Source: Pseudocolwellia sp049933045 (GTDB taxonomy: Bacteria > Pseudomonadota > Gammaproteobacteria > Enterobacterales > Alteromonadaceae). From it: a stretch of DNA of 64,000 bases. Positions 8,819 to 18,122 of this stretch are shown piece after piece. Made by a program: the position numbers and the translations under genes. Where the stretch lies: assembly GCF_049933045.1 (NCBI RefSeq), contig NZ_CP187926.1, forward strand, positions 1,116,001-1,180,000, in the 5' to 3' direction. Every line of letters begins with the position of its first letter. Positions within the stretch are counted from its first letter, which is position 1. The notes beneath the pieces were generated by a model. It worked only from the letters and a program-made list of their open reading frames with translations, did not search any database and was not told the origin of the DNA.

Positions 8819-10120
8819 CTAGCTAGCTACAGCTACAGCTTCACCTTTATTCTTATTTTCTTGTGCTTCAGCCTCAGCTTTTGTTGTAGCGAAAACAGGG
8901 TACTTTCCAAGTGGAAGTAACATCAAGCTGCCTACAATAAAGATAACACCTAAGGCAACAAATGCTGTTTCATATCCGCCAGTTGCATCATAAACCGCAC
9001 CTAAAATGCTCGGAGCTACAGCAGCACCTATGGCAAATGCAGCCCAAAGGTAACTATAAATTTTGCTGTAATTACGGGTACCAAAATAACGAGACGCTAA
9101 ATAAGCAATAATATCAAACTCTGCACCAGCGGCTAAACCGATTAAAATTGATGAAAGGTAAGCTATTTCTATCGAAGGTGTACCCGATGCAAGTAAAAAA
9201 CAAGATATTGCCGGTAATGACATTAGGATTGCAGCAACACCAGGAGCCCAAAAACGGTCTAATAATAAACCTGTAGCTATACGTCCAAAAATAACAGACA
9301 AACCAATAGTCGACATTACTGCTCCGATCATAGGTCCCGTAAAGCCTGCTCCTGCATAAAAAGCGGGCAAGTTGGGAATAGAGCCACCAATACCACATGA
9401 GATTGCCATAAAGGCGATAGCGATTAACCAGAAACGTTTGTCTGAAATCGCTTCTTTTATCGAAGGGCCATAAACATACGGGCTATCGGCACTGTTAGTA
9501 TCAACAGGATCACCAGACTTATCTTTAAACATAAAGTAAACAACAGGCCAACCTATTAAAATAGGCAAACAGGCAAGCCATACAAACGTCATACGCCAGC
9601 CGTCTGCTTCAATAAACTCTGGAACAAACTTGCTAACAAGGAAACCTGTTAAACCGGTACCCATTAAAATAATACCTAGAGCTTTACCGCGATGCACATC
9701 AAAAGCGCCAACGATCACACGCGTCCAAGTAATTGGAAGTGTACCTGCGCCTGTAATACCTAAAACTAAAGCAATAGTACAATATTGCCAAACTGGACCT
9801 GTTTGTAAGGCAAAGCTAGCAAAGGCTAAAGCGAATAAAACGAGGGAGGTTAGAGCGACTCGACGTGCGCCGAACTTATCACAAATACCACCTAAAAATG
9901 GTATGGCGATAAGTACACCTAAGGTTTGAAAAATCATAGGTAATTGACTTTGTTGGCGTGTCCAACCGAACTCAGCTTCAAGGGGAGCAACAAAAAGTCC
10001 ATAAGAATAAAAAGGTACTGCGGTTAAACCTACGGTAACACCAACAAATGCTGCCACAAGTAACTGCCAATTTCGTTTAAACTCACCAGCGACTTCAGTC
10101 TCAGTTTTTACGTTAGCCAT
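8819..10120 (-). CDS. MFS transporter, monocarboxylate/oxalate-formate antiporter-like
   Basis: A 433-residue twelve-helix major facilitator. The first loop motif GGICDKFGARRVAL, the early YSYGLFVAPLEAEFGWTR segment and the GAEFDIIAYLASRYFG segment in the second half resemble the oxalate/formate antiporter and MCT-like branch. It would therefore move a carboxylate, but the substrate is inferred only from this resemblance. The C-terminal tail is charged and cytoplasmic. It is monocistronic, convergent with the MATE gene, with nearly 500 empty bases upstream. Open frames inside it on both strands are shadows. Confidence 0.85.
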   Translation of the reverse strand: MANVKTETEVAGEFKRNWQLLVAAFVGVTVGLTAVPFYSYGLFVAPLEAEFGWTRQQSQLPMIFQTLGVLIAIPFLGGICDKFGARRVALTSLVLFALAFASFALQTGPVWQYCTIALVLGITGAGTLPITWTRVIVGAFDVHRGKALGIILMGTGLTGFLVSKFVPEFIEADGWRMTFVWLACLPILIGWPVVYFMFKDKSGDPVDTNSADSPYVYGPSIKEAISDKRFWLIAIAFMAISCGIGGSIPNLPAFYAGAGFTGPMIGAVMSTIGLSVIFGRIATGLLLDRFWAPGVAAILMSLPAISCFLLASGTPSIEIAYLSSILIGLAAGAEFDIIAYLASRYFGTRNYSKIYSYLWAAFAIGAAVAPSILGAVYDATGGYETAFVALGVIFIVGSLMLLPLGKYPVFATTKAEAEAQENKNKGEAVAVAS

Positions 10121-10616
10121 ATAACTTTCCTACTTTGAATTTGTTTTTAGCTTAGATTGTAATAATTAAATGTGTTGCTCTTATTAAGTGTGGCTTTGCA
10201 TTTTTTACAATCTTGTTACTACAATTTTATTTTAAATAACATATAAACATATAATTATATAACAATCAAATTAACAATGACTCAAATATAAAAATAATTA
10301 CTTAATAGGGAAGTAGAAATGAAGTTTATAATAAGGGGATATAAAGTAGTGATAGATTAAATAATCTTATGTAAATTGCTTATACACGTTATTTATAAAA
10401 CTAGAGTCATATTCATGTGGTTAATTAGCATGAAAAGCTGATAACACTATAAATATACTTAATAGCTCTTTAAGTATCACAAAAGACAAACATAACGAAG
10501 TAACTGATATCCATCACGATATTTTATCAATAATTCATTATGCTTGATGTTTATTTTATTACGAAGTCTTTTTTTACTATTTACACTTCTTTATATAAAA
10601 CAAAATTATAGAGCGG
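10121..10616. other. Intergenic: AT-rich, between MFS gene and galM
   Basis: This stretch carries the promoter of the minus-strand MFS gene at its left end and the 3' end of the pentose operon at its right. No gene, strong hairpin or palindrome was found. Confidence 0.5.
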
Positions 10617-11591
10617 TTATTTAGACAACTTATAACAAATCACCGTTGCTAAAGGTTGTTGAGGACTTGTGAAATGAAAAGGGAAGTTAGCTTGATTAGG
10701 GCTATCAGGACAAAACTGAGGTTCTAAGCATATTCCTTGATTAGGCTTAAAAGGAGCTGTTAAGTGTAACCCCGTATAAACTTGCACTGCAGGATAGTTA
10801 GAACTCGCGTGTAATGTTAACTTCTTATCACTACTTTCTATAGAAGCATGAGGAAAGCTTGTTAACTCAGTGGTGCTATCGGTTAATGAAAGCAAAAAGT
10901 TATGATCTAGCTGCTGAGTATTGTTTTTTGACGATACTTCTCTTGCCGTTCTAAAGTCGTATTGGGTATCATCTACAACTGTTATCTCACCTGTTGGAAT
11001 ACATTGGTTATTAACAGGAGTGTAATGCTCACTAAAAATTTGTAAATTGTGTAGAGTCGTACTTTGCTCTTTGTTTAAATTAAAGTATGGATGAGCCGTT
11101 GGCCCTGCAATAGTCAGCTGTTCTGAGTTCACCTTAATACTGATAGTTAACTCACTCTCAGCTGATATTTCATAGATTACTTCAATATTTATATCACCAG
11201 GGAAACCGTTAAAACCATTAGTCAAAGTACAAATTAATGTGACTGAGTTTTGTGTATGCTCAATACATTGCCAAAATTGATTAGCAAAAGCATTTGCGCC
11301 ACTATGAAGTAGGTTATGACCCTCATTAGCGGCTAAGTTAATTTCTTTACCGTCTATTTTACAACGCGAATTTCCAATTCTATTAGCATAGGGTCCAACA
11401 ATAGCGCCCAAGTAAGACTCATCAGTAAAGTAATCTTCGAGGTTAGAATAGCCTAAAACAATATTACGGATCTCGTCATCTACTTGTGTGTGCCAACTGA
11501 CTAAACGAGCGCCATAATTACTAATACAAAGACGATCATTGATGTTATCGCCTTGCTGACCCGTTATTTCATAAGTTGTAATTTGAACCAT
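10617..11591 (-). CDS. galM: Aldose 1-epimerase (mutarotase)
   Basis: A 324-residue galactose-mutarotase-fold enzyme that interconverts alpha and beta anomers of aldoses such as glucose, galactose or xylose. Family motifs include NYGARLVSWHTQ near the start, GPYANRIGNSR around residue 66, NEGHNLLHSG, and AHPYFNLN, whose histidine is catalytic. The C-terminal ICLEPQFCPDSPNQ holds the second catalytic residue (Glu). No signal peptide, so it is cytoplasmic. It is the last gene of the xylB-xylA-tal-tkt-pgi-galM series, 72 bases after pgi. There it would help supply the alpha-xylose anomer used by xylose isomerase. Confidence 0.92.
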   Translation of the reverse strand: MVQITTYEITGQQGDNINDRLCISNYGARLVSWHTQVDDEIRNIVLGYSNLEDYFTDESYLGAIVGPYANRIGNSRCKIDGKEINLAANEGHNLLHSGANAFANQFWQCIEHTQNSVTLICTLTNGFNGFPGDINIEVIYEISAESELTISIKVNSEQLTIAGPTAHPYFNLNKEQSTTLHNLQIFSEHYTPVNNQCIPTGEITVVDDTQYDFRTAREVSSKNNTQQLDHNFLLSLTDSTTELTSFPHASIESSDKKLTLHASSNYPAVQVYTGLHLTAPFKPNQGICLEPQFCPDSPNQANFPFHFTSPQQPLATVICYKLSK

Positions 11592-11663
11592 TTGCTAATT
11601 TACCTTGTTTTCTTAAAGACGACTAAAACCCAACTCAATTCAACTAAACCCAACTTGAATGGG

Positions 11664-13319
11664 CTAAGAGAGAGTTTTCGGTTTATTTTCCTGGAAATAA
11701 CTCATCAAACCTTGTGTTGAGCTGTCGTGGTTTTCACTCACCATATTTTTAGCTAATTCAGCTTCAATATTATTAGCTAAGCCTTTCCCTAATTCTACAC
11801 CCCATTGGTCGAAAGAGCATATTTGTAAAAGAATGCCTTGGGTAAATATTTTATGCTCGTATAACGCAATTAAACTACCGATAGTACGTGGTGCTATACG
11901 CTGCATTAAAATTGTATTTGAAGGACGATTACCTTTATGAACTTTGTGAGGTGCAACTTTATCGATATATTCTTGGGTATTACCCTTAGCTTTTAATTCT
12001 TCACGAATTTGTGGTTCATCAACCCCTTGCATTAAGGCTTGAGTTTGAGCAAAAAAGTTAGCCATTAAGGTTTGATGATGACCTTTAACAGGAGTTGTGC
12101 TTTCAACCGAGCCAATAAAGTCAGCAGGCACTATATTATTACTTTGATGTAAATATTGATAAAAAGCGTGTTGACCATTAATGCCAATCTCACCCCAAAT
12201 GGTTGGAACAGTAGGGTAGTCGATTGAATCACCTTGCCAATTAACTGATTTACCATTACTTTCCATTTCAGCTTGCTGTAAATAAGCTGGCAGCATATGT
12301 AGTGATTGATCGTAAGGTAATATAACTTGTGATTGAGCGCCTAAGAAAGTGCAATTCCATAAACTGAGTAATGCCAAAATAACGGGTGCATTCTGTTCTA
12401 ATGGAGCTTGATAAAAATGAGCATCTAGTTCGTTCGCGCCTTCTAACATTTCTACAAAGTTTTCAAAACCTAAGCTTATTGCAATCGGTAAACCGATAGC
12501 TGACCATAATGAAAAACGACCGCCAACCCAATCCCACATATCAAAAATATTTTCTTCTTCAATACCAAAGTCTTTAGCTTTTTCTTTATTAGATGATACT
12601 GCAACAAAATGTTTAGCAATTGCCGCAGGGTCAAATGAAGAAGCTACTAACCAATGCATGGCTGTTTTAGCATTTGTCATGGTTTCAGTGGTAGTAAAGG
12701 TTTTACTTGAAACAATAAATAACGTTGTTTCTGGCGTTAATGGGCGTAAAACGTTAGCTATTTGAGTACCATCAACATTAGAAACATAATGTACATTCAC
12801 ACTTTTATCGCTGTACTGCTCTAAGGCTTCAGTTACCATTTGTGGGCCTAAATTAGAACCACCAACACCTATGCTTACTACATCAGTAATACTTTTACCT
12901 GAATAACCTTTCCAAATACCTTGGCGCACTTTATCTGAAAATGACTTCATTTGGTTTAGAGCTTGTTGAACATCTTCATTAATGTTTTGACCATCAAGAA
13001 TAATGGCTTGTTGAGATTGATTACGTAAAGCGATATGCAATACAGATCTATCTTCCGTTGGATTAATACGCTCTCCAGAAAACATCTTTTCACGCCAGCC
13101 TTCAATGTCACACTCTCTGGCCAAATCGAAAAGATTTTCCATGGTATTTTCATTGATAAGATTTTTTGAATAATCCAATAGAAATGGAGATAACTTGAGA
13201 GAAAATTCTTCAAATCTTTTAGGGTTTTGTTTAAACATGTCACCCATCCGTGCTTGCTTCATGTCTTGTGCATGCTCGACTAATGTTTGCCAGCTAGCTA
13301 ATGATGTTCTTGATTGCAT
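11664..13319 (-). CDS. pgi: Glucose-6-phosphate isomerase
   Basis: A 551-residue enzyme interconverting glucose 6-phosphate and fructose 6-phosphate, of the full family length. The sugar-isomerase (SIS) motifs are present: VSIGVGGSNLGPQMV, FIVSSKTFTTTETM, MWDWVGGRFSLWSAIGLPI, and MLPAYLQQAEMESNGKSV. The C-terminal active-site part is FDQWGVELGKGLA. Cytoplasmic. Located 131 bases behind tkt in the same direction, it routes fructose 6-phosphate made from pentoses by transketolase/transaldolase. An open frame at 12956-13243 inside it is a shadow. Confidence 0.96.
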   Translation of the reverse strand: MQSRTSLASWQTLVEHAQDMKQARMGDMFKQNPKRFEEFSLKLSPFLLDYSKNLINENTMENLFDLARECDIEGWREKMFSGERINPTEDRSVLHIALRNQSQQAIILDGQNINEDVQQALNQMKSFSDKVRQGIWKGYSGKSITDVVSIGVGGSNLGPQMVTEALEQYSDKSVNVHYVSNVDGTQIANVLRPLTPETTLFIVSSKTFTTTETMTNAKTAMHWLVASSFDPAAIAKHFVAVSSNKEKAKDFGIEEENIFDMWDWVGGRFSLWSAIGLPIAISLGFENFVEMLEGANELDAHFYQAPLEQNAPVILALLSLWNCTFLGAQSQVILPYDQSLHMLPAYLQQAEMESNGKSVNWQGDSIDYPTVPTIWGEIGINGQHAFYQYLHQSNNIVPADFIGSVESTTPVKGHHQTLMANFFAQTQALMQGVDEPQIREELKAKGNTQEYIDKVAPHKVHKGNRPSNTILMQRIAPRTIGSLIALYEHKIFTQGILLQICSFDQWGVELGKGLANNIEAELAKNMVSENHDSSTQGLMSYFQENKPKTLS

Positions 13320-13450
13320 AGTGTATTTCCAATTTTCTTTTAAGCGTTAACAGCTTATTTAAAAAACCTGATCTCAGATTAAAAAAGAAACCACAACCTA
13401 TCTTTCATAAAGAAAAATAAGTTGTAATTTCTATAGATAAAACAACATGA

Positions 13451-15469
13451 TTAAACGGCTGTATTTTTACTTATTACGTCTAACGTGGTTTTAACAATAT
13501 TGTCGGTAGTAAAACCAAAGTGGTTCAATAATTCGCTACCAGGTGCAGATTCACCAAAGGTTTTCATTCCAATGATTGCGCCATTTCTACCCGTATATTT
13601 ATGCCAAAAATCAACATGAGCCGTTTCGATAGCAATAACAGATTTAACTGCGCTAGGTAATACACTTTCTTGATAGCTGTTAGATTGTTGATCAAATACG
13701 CTAGTACTTGGCATTGACACAACTCGCACATTTTTACCTTGTCCAGTTAACGTTGTAGCGGCTTCAACAGCAATACCAACTTCTGATCCTGTTGCAATAA
13801 GAATAGCGTCTGGTGTGCCAGCACAATCAACTAATACATAACCACCTTGTTCAATACTTTTAACTTGTGCATTGTTACGGTTTTGATGAGGTAAACCTTG
13901 GCGACTAAAAATTAATGCGCTTGGGCCATCTTGCTTCTGAATTGCAGCTTTCCAAGCAACTGCTGATTCAACAGCATCACATGGGCGCCAAGTTGTTAAG
14001 TTTGGAGTCATGCGTAAGTTAGCTATTTGCTCAATAGGTTGATGAGTTGGGCCATCTTCACCTTGACCAATAGAGTCGTGGGTATAAACAAAAATGTTCT
14101 GAATACCCATTAATGCCGACATACGAACTGCATTACGTGCGTATTCCATAAACATTAAGAAAGTCGCACCGTAATTGATGAAGCCGCCATGTAAAGATAA
14201 GCCATTCATAATGCCGCTCATACCAAATTCACGAACACCGTAATACAGGTAATTACCGTCAGCATCTTCAGCTGAAATGCCTTTAGAGCCAGACCACAAG
14301 GTTAAGTTAGACCCAGCTAAGTCAGCCGAACCACCTAATAACTCAGGTAATAAAGCGCCATATACACCAATAGCATTTTGCGAAGCCTTACGACTTGCTA
14401 TGTTTTGAGCTTCTTTCTGACAAAGGGCAATATATTCATCAGCTTTTTGTTCAAACTGCTCAGGAAGTGCGTTGTTAAGTACACGACGATTAAATTCTTC
14501 AGCAAGCTCTGGATATTCAGCTGAGTAAGCGGCGTAAGCCATGCTCCAATTTTGTTCTGAAATGGTGCCTTTTTCTTTGTTATCCCAAGCTTTGTAAACG
14601 TCTTGTGGAATCTCGAAAGGTGCATGTGGCCAGTTTAAAAACTGACGTGTTGCTGCAATTTCTTCATCACCTAAAGGTGCGCCATGACAGTCGTGTGAAC
14701 CTGATTTATTTGGCGAGCCAAAACCAATCGTGGTTTTACAACAGATCATCGTTGGTTTATCGGTAACGCTTTTAGCTTCTTCAATGGCTTTATTAATAGC
14801 AACAGGATCATGACCATCAACATCGCTGATCACATGCCAGTTGTAAGCTTCAAAACGGGCAGGGGTATTGTCAGTAAACCAACCTTCAACATGACCATCA
14901 ATAGAAATACCATTGTCATCCCAAAAGGCAATTAACTTACCTAAACCTAAAGTTCCAGCTAACGAACATACCTCATGAGAAATACCTTCCATTAAACAAC
15001 CATCACCTAAAAAGCAGTAGGTGTAATGATCAACAATATCCATATTAGGACGGTTAAAATGCGCCGCTAAGGTTTTTTCAGCAATCGCCATACCTACAGC
15101 ATTAGAAACACCAGCACCTAATGGCCCTGTTGTGGTTTCTACGCCAACCGTATAACCATACTCAGGATGTCCCGGCGTTTTTGAGTGTAATTGTCTAAAG
15201 TGTTTTAATTCATCAATCGGTAAATCATATCCACTTAAATGCAGTAATGAATAAATTAACATTGAGCCATGCCCATTACTTAAAACGAAGCGATCTCTGT
15301 CTGCCCAATTTGGATTTGTTGGGTTGTGTTTTAGGTGATCATTCCATAATACTTCTGCAATATCTGCCATGCCCATTGGTGCGCCTGGGTGGCCGGATTT
15401 TGCTTGCTGAACTGCGTCCATAGATAATGCGCGGATAGCATTCGCTAAATGCTGTCTTGAAGACGTCAT
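13451..15469 (-). CDS. tktA: Transketolase
   Basis: A 672-residue thiamine-diphosphate enzyme moving two-carbon units between ketose and aldose phosphates in the non-oxidative pentose phosphate pathway. Visible motifs are SGHPGAPMGMADIAEVLW near residue 25, the ThDP motif GDGCLMEGISHEV with WDDNGISIDG, and the pyrimidine domain FEYA-type stretch MEYARNAVRMSAL. Also present are THDSIGQGEDGPTHQP and the C-terminal domain (about 545-672). It follows tal by 138 bases and works with it on the xylulose 5-phosphate made by XylA/XylB. Whether it is the only transketolase in the genome is unknown. Confidence 0.96.
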   Translation of the reverse strand: MTSSRQHLANAIRALSMDAVQQAKSGHPGAPMGMADIAEVLWNDHLKHNPTNPNWADRDRFVLSNGHGSMLIYSLLHLSGYDLPIDELKHFRQLHSKTPGHPEYGYTVGVETTTGPLGAGVSNAVGMAIAEKTLAAHFNRPNMDIVDHYTYCFLGDGCLMEGISHEVCSLAGTLGLGKLIAFWDDNGISIDGHVEGWFTDNTPARFEAYNWHVISDVDGHDPVAINKAIEEAKSVTDKPTMICCKTTIGFGSPNKSGSHDCHGAPLGDEEIAATRQFLNWPHAPFEIPQDVYKAWDNKEKGTISEQNWSMAYAAYSAEYPELAEEFNRRVLNNALPEQFEQKADEYIALCQKEAQNIASRKASQNAIGVYGALLPELLGGSADLAGSNLTLWSGSKGISAEDADGNYLYYGVREFGMSGIMNGLSLHGGFINYGATFLMFMEYARNAVRMSALMGIQNIFVYTHDSIGQGEDGPTHQPIEQIANLRMTPNLTTWRPCDAVESAVAWKAAIQKQDGPSALIFSRQGLPHQNRNNAQVKSIEQGGYVLVDCAGTPDAILIATGSEVGIAVEAATTLTGQGKNVRVVSMPSTSVFDQQSNSYQESVLPSAVKSVIAIETAHVDFWHKYTGRNGAIIGMKTFGESAPGSELLNHFGFTTDNIVKTTLDVISKNTAV

Positions 15470-15607
15470 GATGAATTCCTTAAATAGGTGTCTTGTTAAT
15501 TAGTTTCGCAAATGAAACCACATAACTTTTTGAAATAGTGAAATAACCTGAATATAAAATGTGGGGTATATCCAGGTTAGCTTCATTAAATGATTGAATG
15601 GTTAAAC

Positions 15608-16555
15608 TTATAACAGTTCTGTAACCATTGCTTCTAAGATGTTTTGGTCTTTTGCAAAGTTGCGAATACCTTCAGATAACTTTTCAGTCGCCATAGCATC
15701 CTCATTATGTTGCCATGCAAAAGTTGATTGGGTTAAAGGGGTAATTGCATGACGTGATTTAACTTGTACTGTAGTAGCGTCTAACTTTGTTTGCAGCTTG
15801 CCTTCAGTATTTTGTAATTCAGTTAATAGTGCTGGCGAAATAGTTAATAAATCGCAGCCTGCGAGTTCAATTATTTCTGACGTGTTTCTAAAACTTGCAC
15901 CCATAACGACGGTTTTGTAGTCATAAGTTTTGTAATATTGATAAATTTTAGTAACAGATTGAACACCTGGATCGTTTGCCCCAGTAAAATCTTTACCTTC
16001 TTTGGCTTTGTACCAATCTAAAATACGACCAACAAAAGGAGAGATAAGGGTTACATTAGCTTCAGCACAGGCTACCGCTTGAGCCATACTAAACAATAAA
16101 GTTAAGTTACAAGCAATGCCTTCTTTTTCTAATTGTTCAGCCGCTTTAATACCTTGCCAAGTAGAAGCTAGTTTTATTAAAACGCGTTCTTTAGAAATGC
16201 CTGCTTTTTCATAAAGGGCAATTAACTTACGACCTTTTTCAATACTCGCTTCTGTATCAAAAGATAGTTTAGCGTCAACTTCTGAAGAAATTCGGCCTGG
16301 TACATGCTTTAAAATCTCACAACCAAAGTTAACAATTAGTTGATCACAAACATCGTCAATATCGGCTTTACCCTTGACTGTTGACTTTGAAATAGCGTCA
16401 TCAATTAAATGTTTGTATTGTGGAAGTTTTGCAGCTTGTAAAATAAGCGATGGGTTAGTGGTTGCATCAACAGGATTTAATGCTTTGATAGAGTCTACAT
16501 CACCGCTATCTGCTACCACTTTAGTGACTTGTTTTAGTTGTTCAAGTAGGTTCAT
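15608..16555 (-). CDS. tal: Transaldolase
   Basis: A 315-residue transaldolase of the TalB subfamily, transferring a dihydroxyacetone unit from sedoheptulose 7-phosphate to glyceraldehyde 3-phosphate. The Schiff-base lysine is Lys128 in RVLIKLASTWQGI. The N-terminal DATTNPSLILQAA and the SPFVGRILDWYK motif fit the family. Cytoplasmic. It lies 156 bases behind xylA and 138 bases before tkt. The xylA-tal spacer has a stable hairpin that may set relative expression. Confidence 0.95.
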   Translation of the reverse strand: MNLLEQLKQVTKVVADSGDVDSIKALNPVDATTNPSLILQAAKLPQYKHLIDDAISKSTVKGKADIDDVCDQLIVNFGCEILKHVPGRISSEVDAKLSFDTEASIEKGRKLIALYEKAGISKERVLIKLASTWQGIKAAEQLEKEGIACNLTLLFSMAQAVACAEANVTLISPFVGRILDWYKAKEGKDFTGANDPGVQSVTKIYQYYKTYDYKTVVMGASFRNTSEIIELAGCDLLTISPALLTELQNTEGKLQTKLDATTVQVKSRHAITPLTQSTFAWQHNEDAMATEKLSEGIRNFAKDQNILEAMVTELL

Positions 16556-16639
16556 TTTGTTTTTTACCAGCGAACATTAAAGAGCGCGGGTTACCTCATG
16601 TTTAATGTATTTATAGTTTATTGCTAGTATTTAATTGTA

Positions 16640-16672
16640 TTTACCACCGACCCGGGGAAAGCCGGTGGTAAA
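16640..16672 (-). promoter_or_regulatory. Intercistronic hairpin between xylA and tal
   Basis: TTTACCACCG (16640-16649) and CGGTGGTAAA (16663-16672) pair perfectly over 10 bp around a GC-rich 13-base loop. Read on the operon strand, no T tract follows. It therefore looks like an mRNA-processing or stabilising element, or a partial attenuator, rather than a full terminator. Confidence 0.5.
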
Positions 16673-16711
16673 CTCATTACAGCTTATTCTTACGATAAGT
16701 AAGCGTAAGTA

Positions 16712-18031
16712 TTAAACGTAACGATTAACAATGTTTTCAAGTAATTCTTGACGACCAGAAACCTGTTTAGGGCTAATTTTTTCTTCAAGTACTAACTTAG
16801 ATAAACTTTCAAGGCTTTGCTCACCAGACATGATGCTTTGACCTAGTTTACCTTTCCAACCAGCATAACGCTCGTCAACAAATTTAGTTAATGGAGCTTC
16901 TTCAATTAGCTTAGCTGCGTTAAGTAACGCTTTAGCCATAGTATCCATGCCACCAATGTGACCAATAAATAAATCATCACGTTCACATGATTGACGACGA
17001 AGTTTAGTATCAAAGTTGAATCCGCCAGTATCTAAACCGCCATTTTTCAAAATTTCATACATAACTAAAGTACATTCAGCGACATCGTTAGGGAATTGAT
17101 CTGTATCCCAGCCGTTTTGCATATCGCCACGGTTAGCATCAATACTACCCATAACACCTTCTGCACATGCAACTGCAATTTCATGATGGAAGCTATGACC
17201 AGCAAGTGTTGCATGGTTAGCTTCAATGTTTACATGAACTTCACCAGCAATACCGTGCTTGTGTAAGAAACCAGCAACTGTCGCTGTATCGTAATCGTAT
17301 TGATGTTTAGTAGGCTCTTGAGGCTTAGGCTCTATTAATAATTTACCTTTAAAACCAATTTTATGTTTGTGTTCAATAACCATTTTAAGGAAACGTGCGT
17401 ATTGCTCGCCTTCTTGTGCAAGGTCTGTGTTTAATAATGTATCGTAACCTTCACGACCACCCCAAAGTACGTAGTTTTCACCACCTAAACGGTGTGTAAC
17501 GTCCATAGCGTGTTTAACTTGTGCAGCAGCATAAGCATAAAGATCTGGGTTAGGGTTAGTTGAACCACCTGCACAAAAACGTGCATTTGAGAATAAGTTA
17601 GCTGTACCCCATAAAAGCTTAATACCAGTACGTTTCATTTCTTTTTCAAAAATACCCACAATGTGATCTACATTGTCGTGGAACTCTTGTAATGAATCGC
17701 CTTCAGGCGCGATATCTGCATCATGAAAACAAAAGTAAGGTGCACCTAGTTTTTCGAAAAATTCAAATGCAACTTTCGCTTTTTGTTCAGCAAGCTCTAA
17801 TTGGTTACCTGTTGGTTGTATCCAAGGACGATCAAACGTACCTTCACCAAAAATATCAAAACCAGTTGAACAAAAGTTATGCCAGTAACATGCAGCAAAA
17901 CGTAAATGTTCTTTCATCGTTTTGCCAAGTACTACTTGGTTTTCGTCATAGTAACGAAAAGCTAGTGGGTTAGTGCTATCAGCACCTTCAAATTTGATTT
18001 TGTCTACGTTGTTAAAGAATTGTTCAGTCAT
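16712..18031 (-). CDS. xylA: Xylose isomerase
   Basis: A 439-residue metal-dependent isomerase turning D-xylose into D-xylulose, nearly the length of E. coli XylA (440). It shows the class II pattern: FEGADSTNPLAFRYYD at the N-terminus, FHDADIAPEGDSLQE (catalytic His/Asp), NYVLWGGREGYDTLLNTD and LLIEPKPQEPTKHQYDYD (metal ligands). EANHATLAGHSFHHE and GSIDANRGD also fit. It starts 91 bases behind the broken xylB. With the Weimberg operon at 37-48 kb, the organism has two fates for xylose. Confidence 0.97.
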   Translation of the reverse strand: MTEQFFNNVDKIKFEGADSTNPLAFRYYDENQVVLGKTMKEHLRFAACYWHNFCSTGFDIFGEGTFDRPWIQPTGNQLELAEQKAKVAFEFFEKLGAPYFCFHDADIAPEGDSLQEFHDNVDHIVGIFEKEMKRTGIKLLWGTANLFSNARFCAGGSTNPNPDLYAYAAAQVKHAMDVTHRLGGENYVLWGGREGYDTLLNTDLAQEGEQYARFLKMVIEHKHKIGFKGKLLIEPKPQEPTKHQYDYDTATVAGFLHKHGIAGEVHVNIEANHATLAGHSFHHEIAVACAEGVMGSIDANRGDMQNGWDTDQFPNDVAECTLVMYEILKNGGLDTGGFNFDTKLRRQSCERDDLFIGHIGGMDTMAKALLNAAKLIEEAPLTKFVDERYAGWKGKLGQSIMSGEQSLESLSKLVLEEKISPKQVSGRQELLENIVNRYV

Positions 18032-18122
18032 GGTTTTCTCCTAATTAAATTTGTTATATAAAATCTTTTGTGTAAATCAGTTATGTAAAATAAGTTTGTT
18101 AATTTAAAGCGTTAAACTCAGT

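Noticed and set aside
8887..9929. Extra frames within the MFS gene
   Set aside because: The minus-strand and plus-strand frames inside it are low-complexity translations of membrane-helix codons in other phases.
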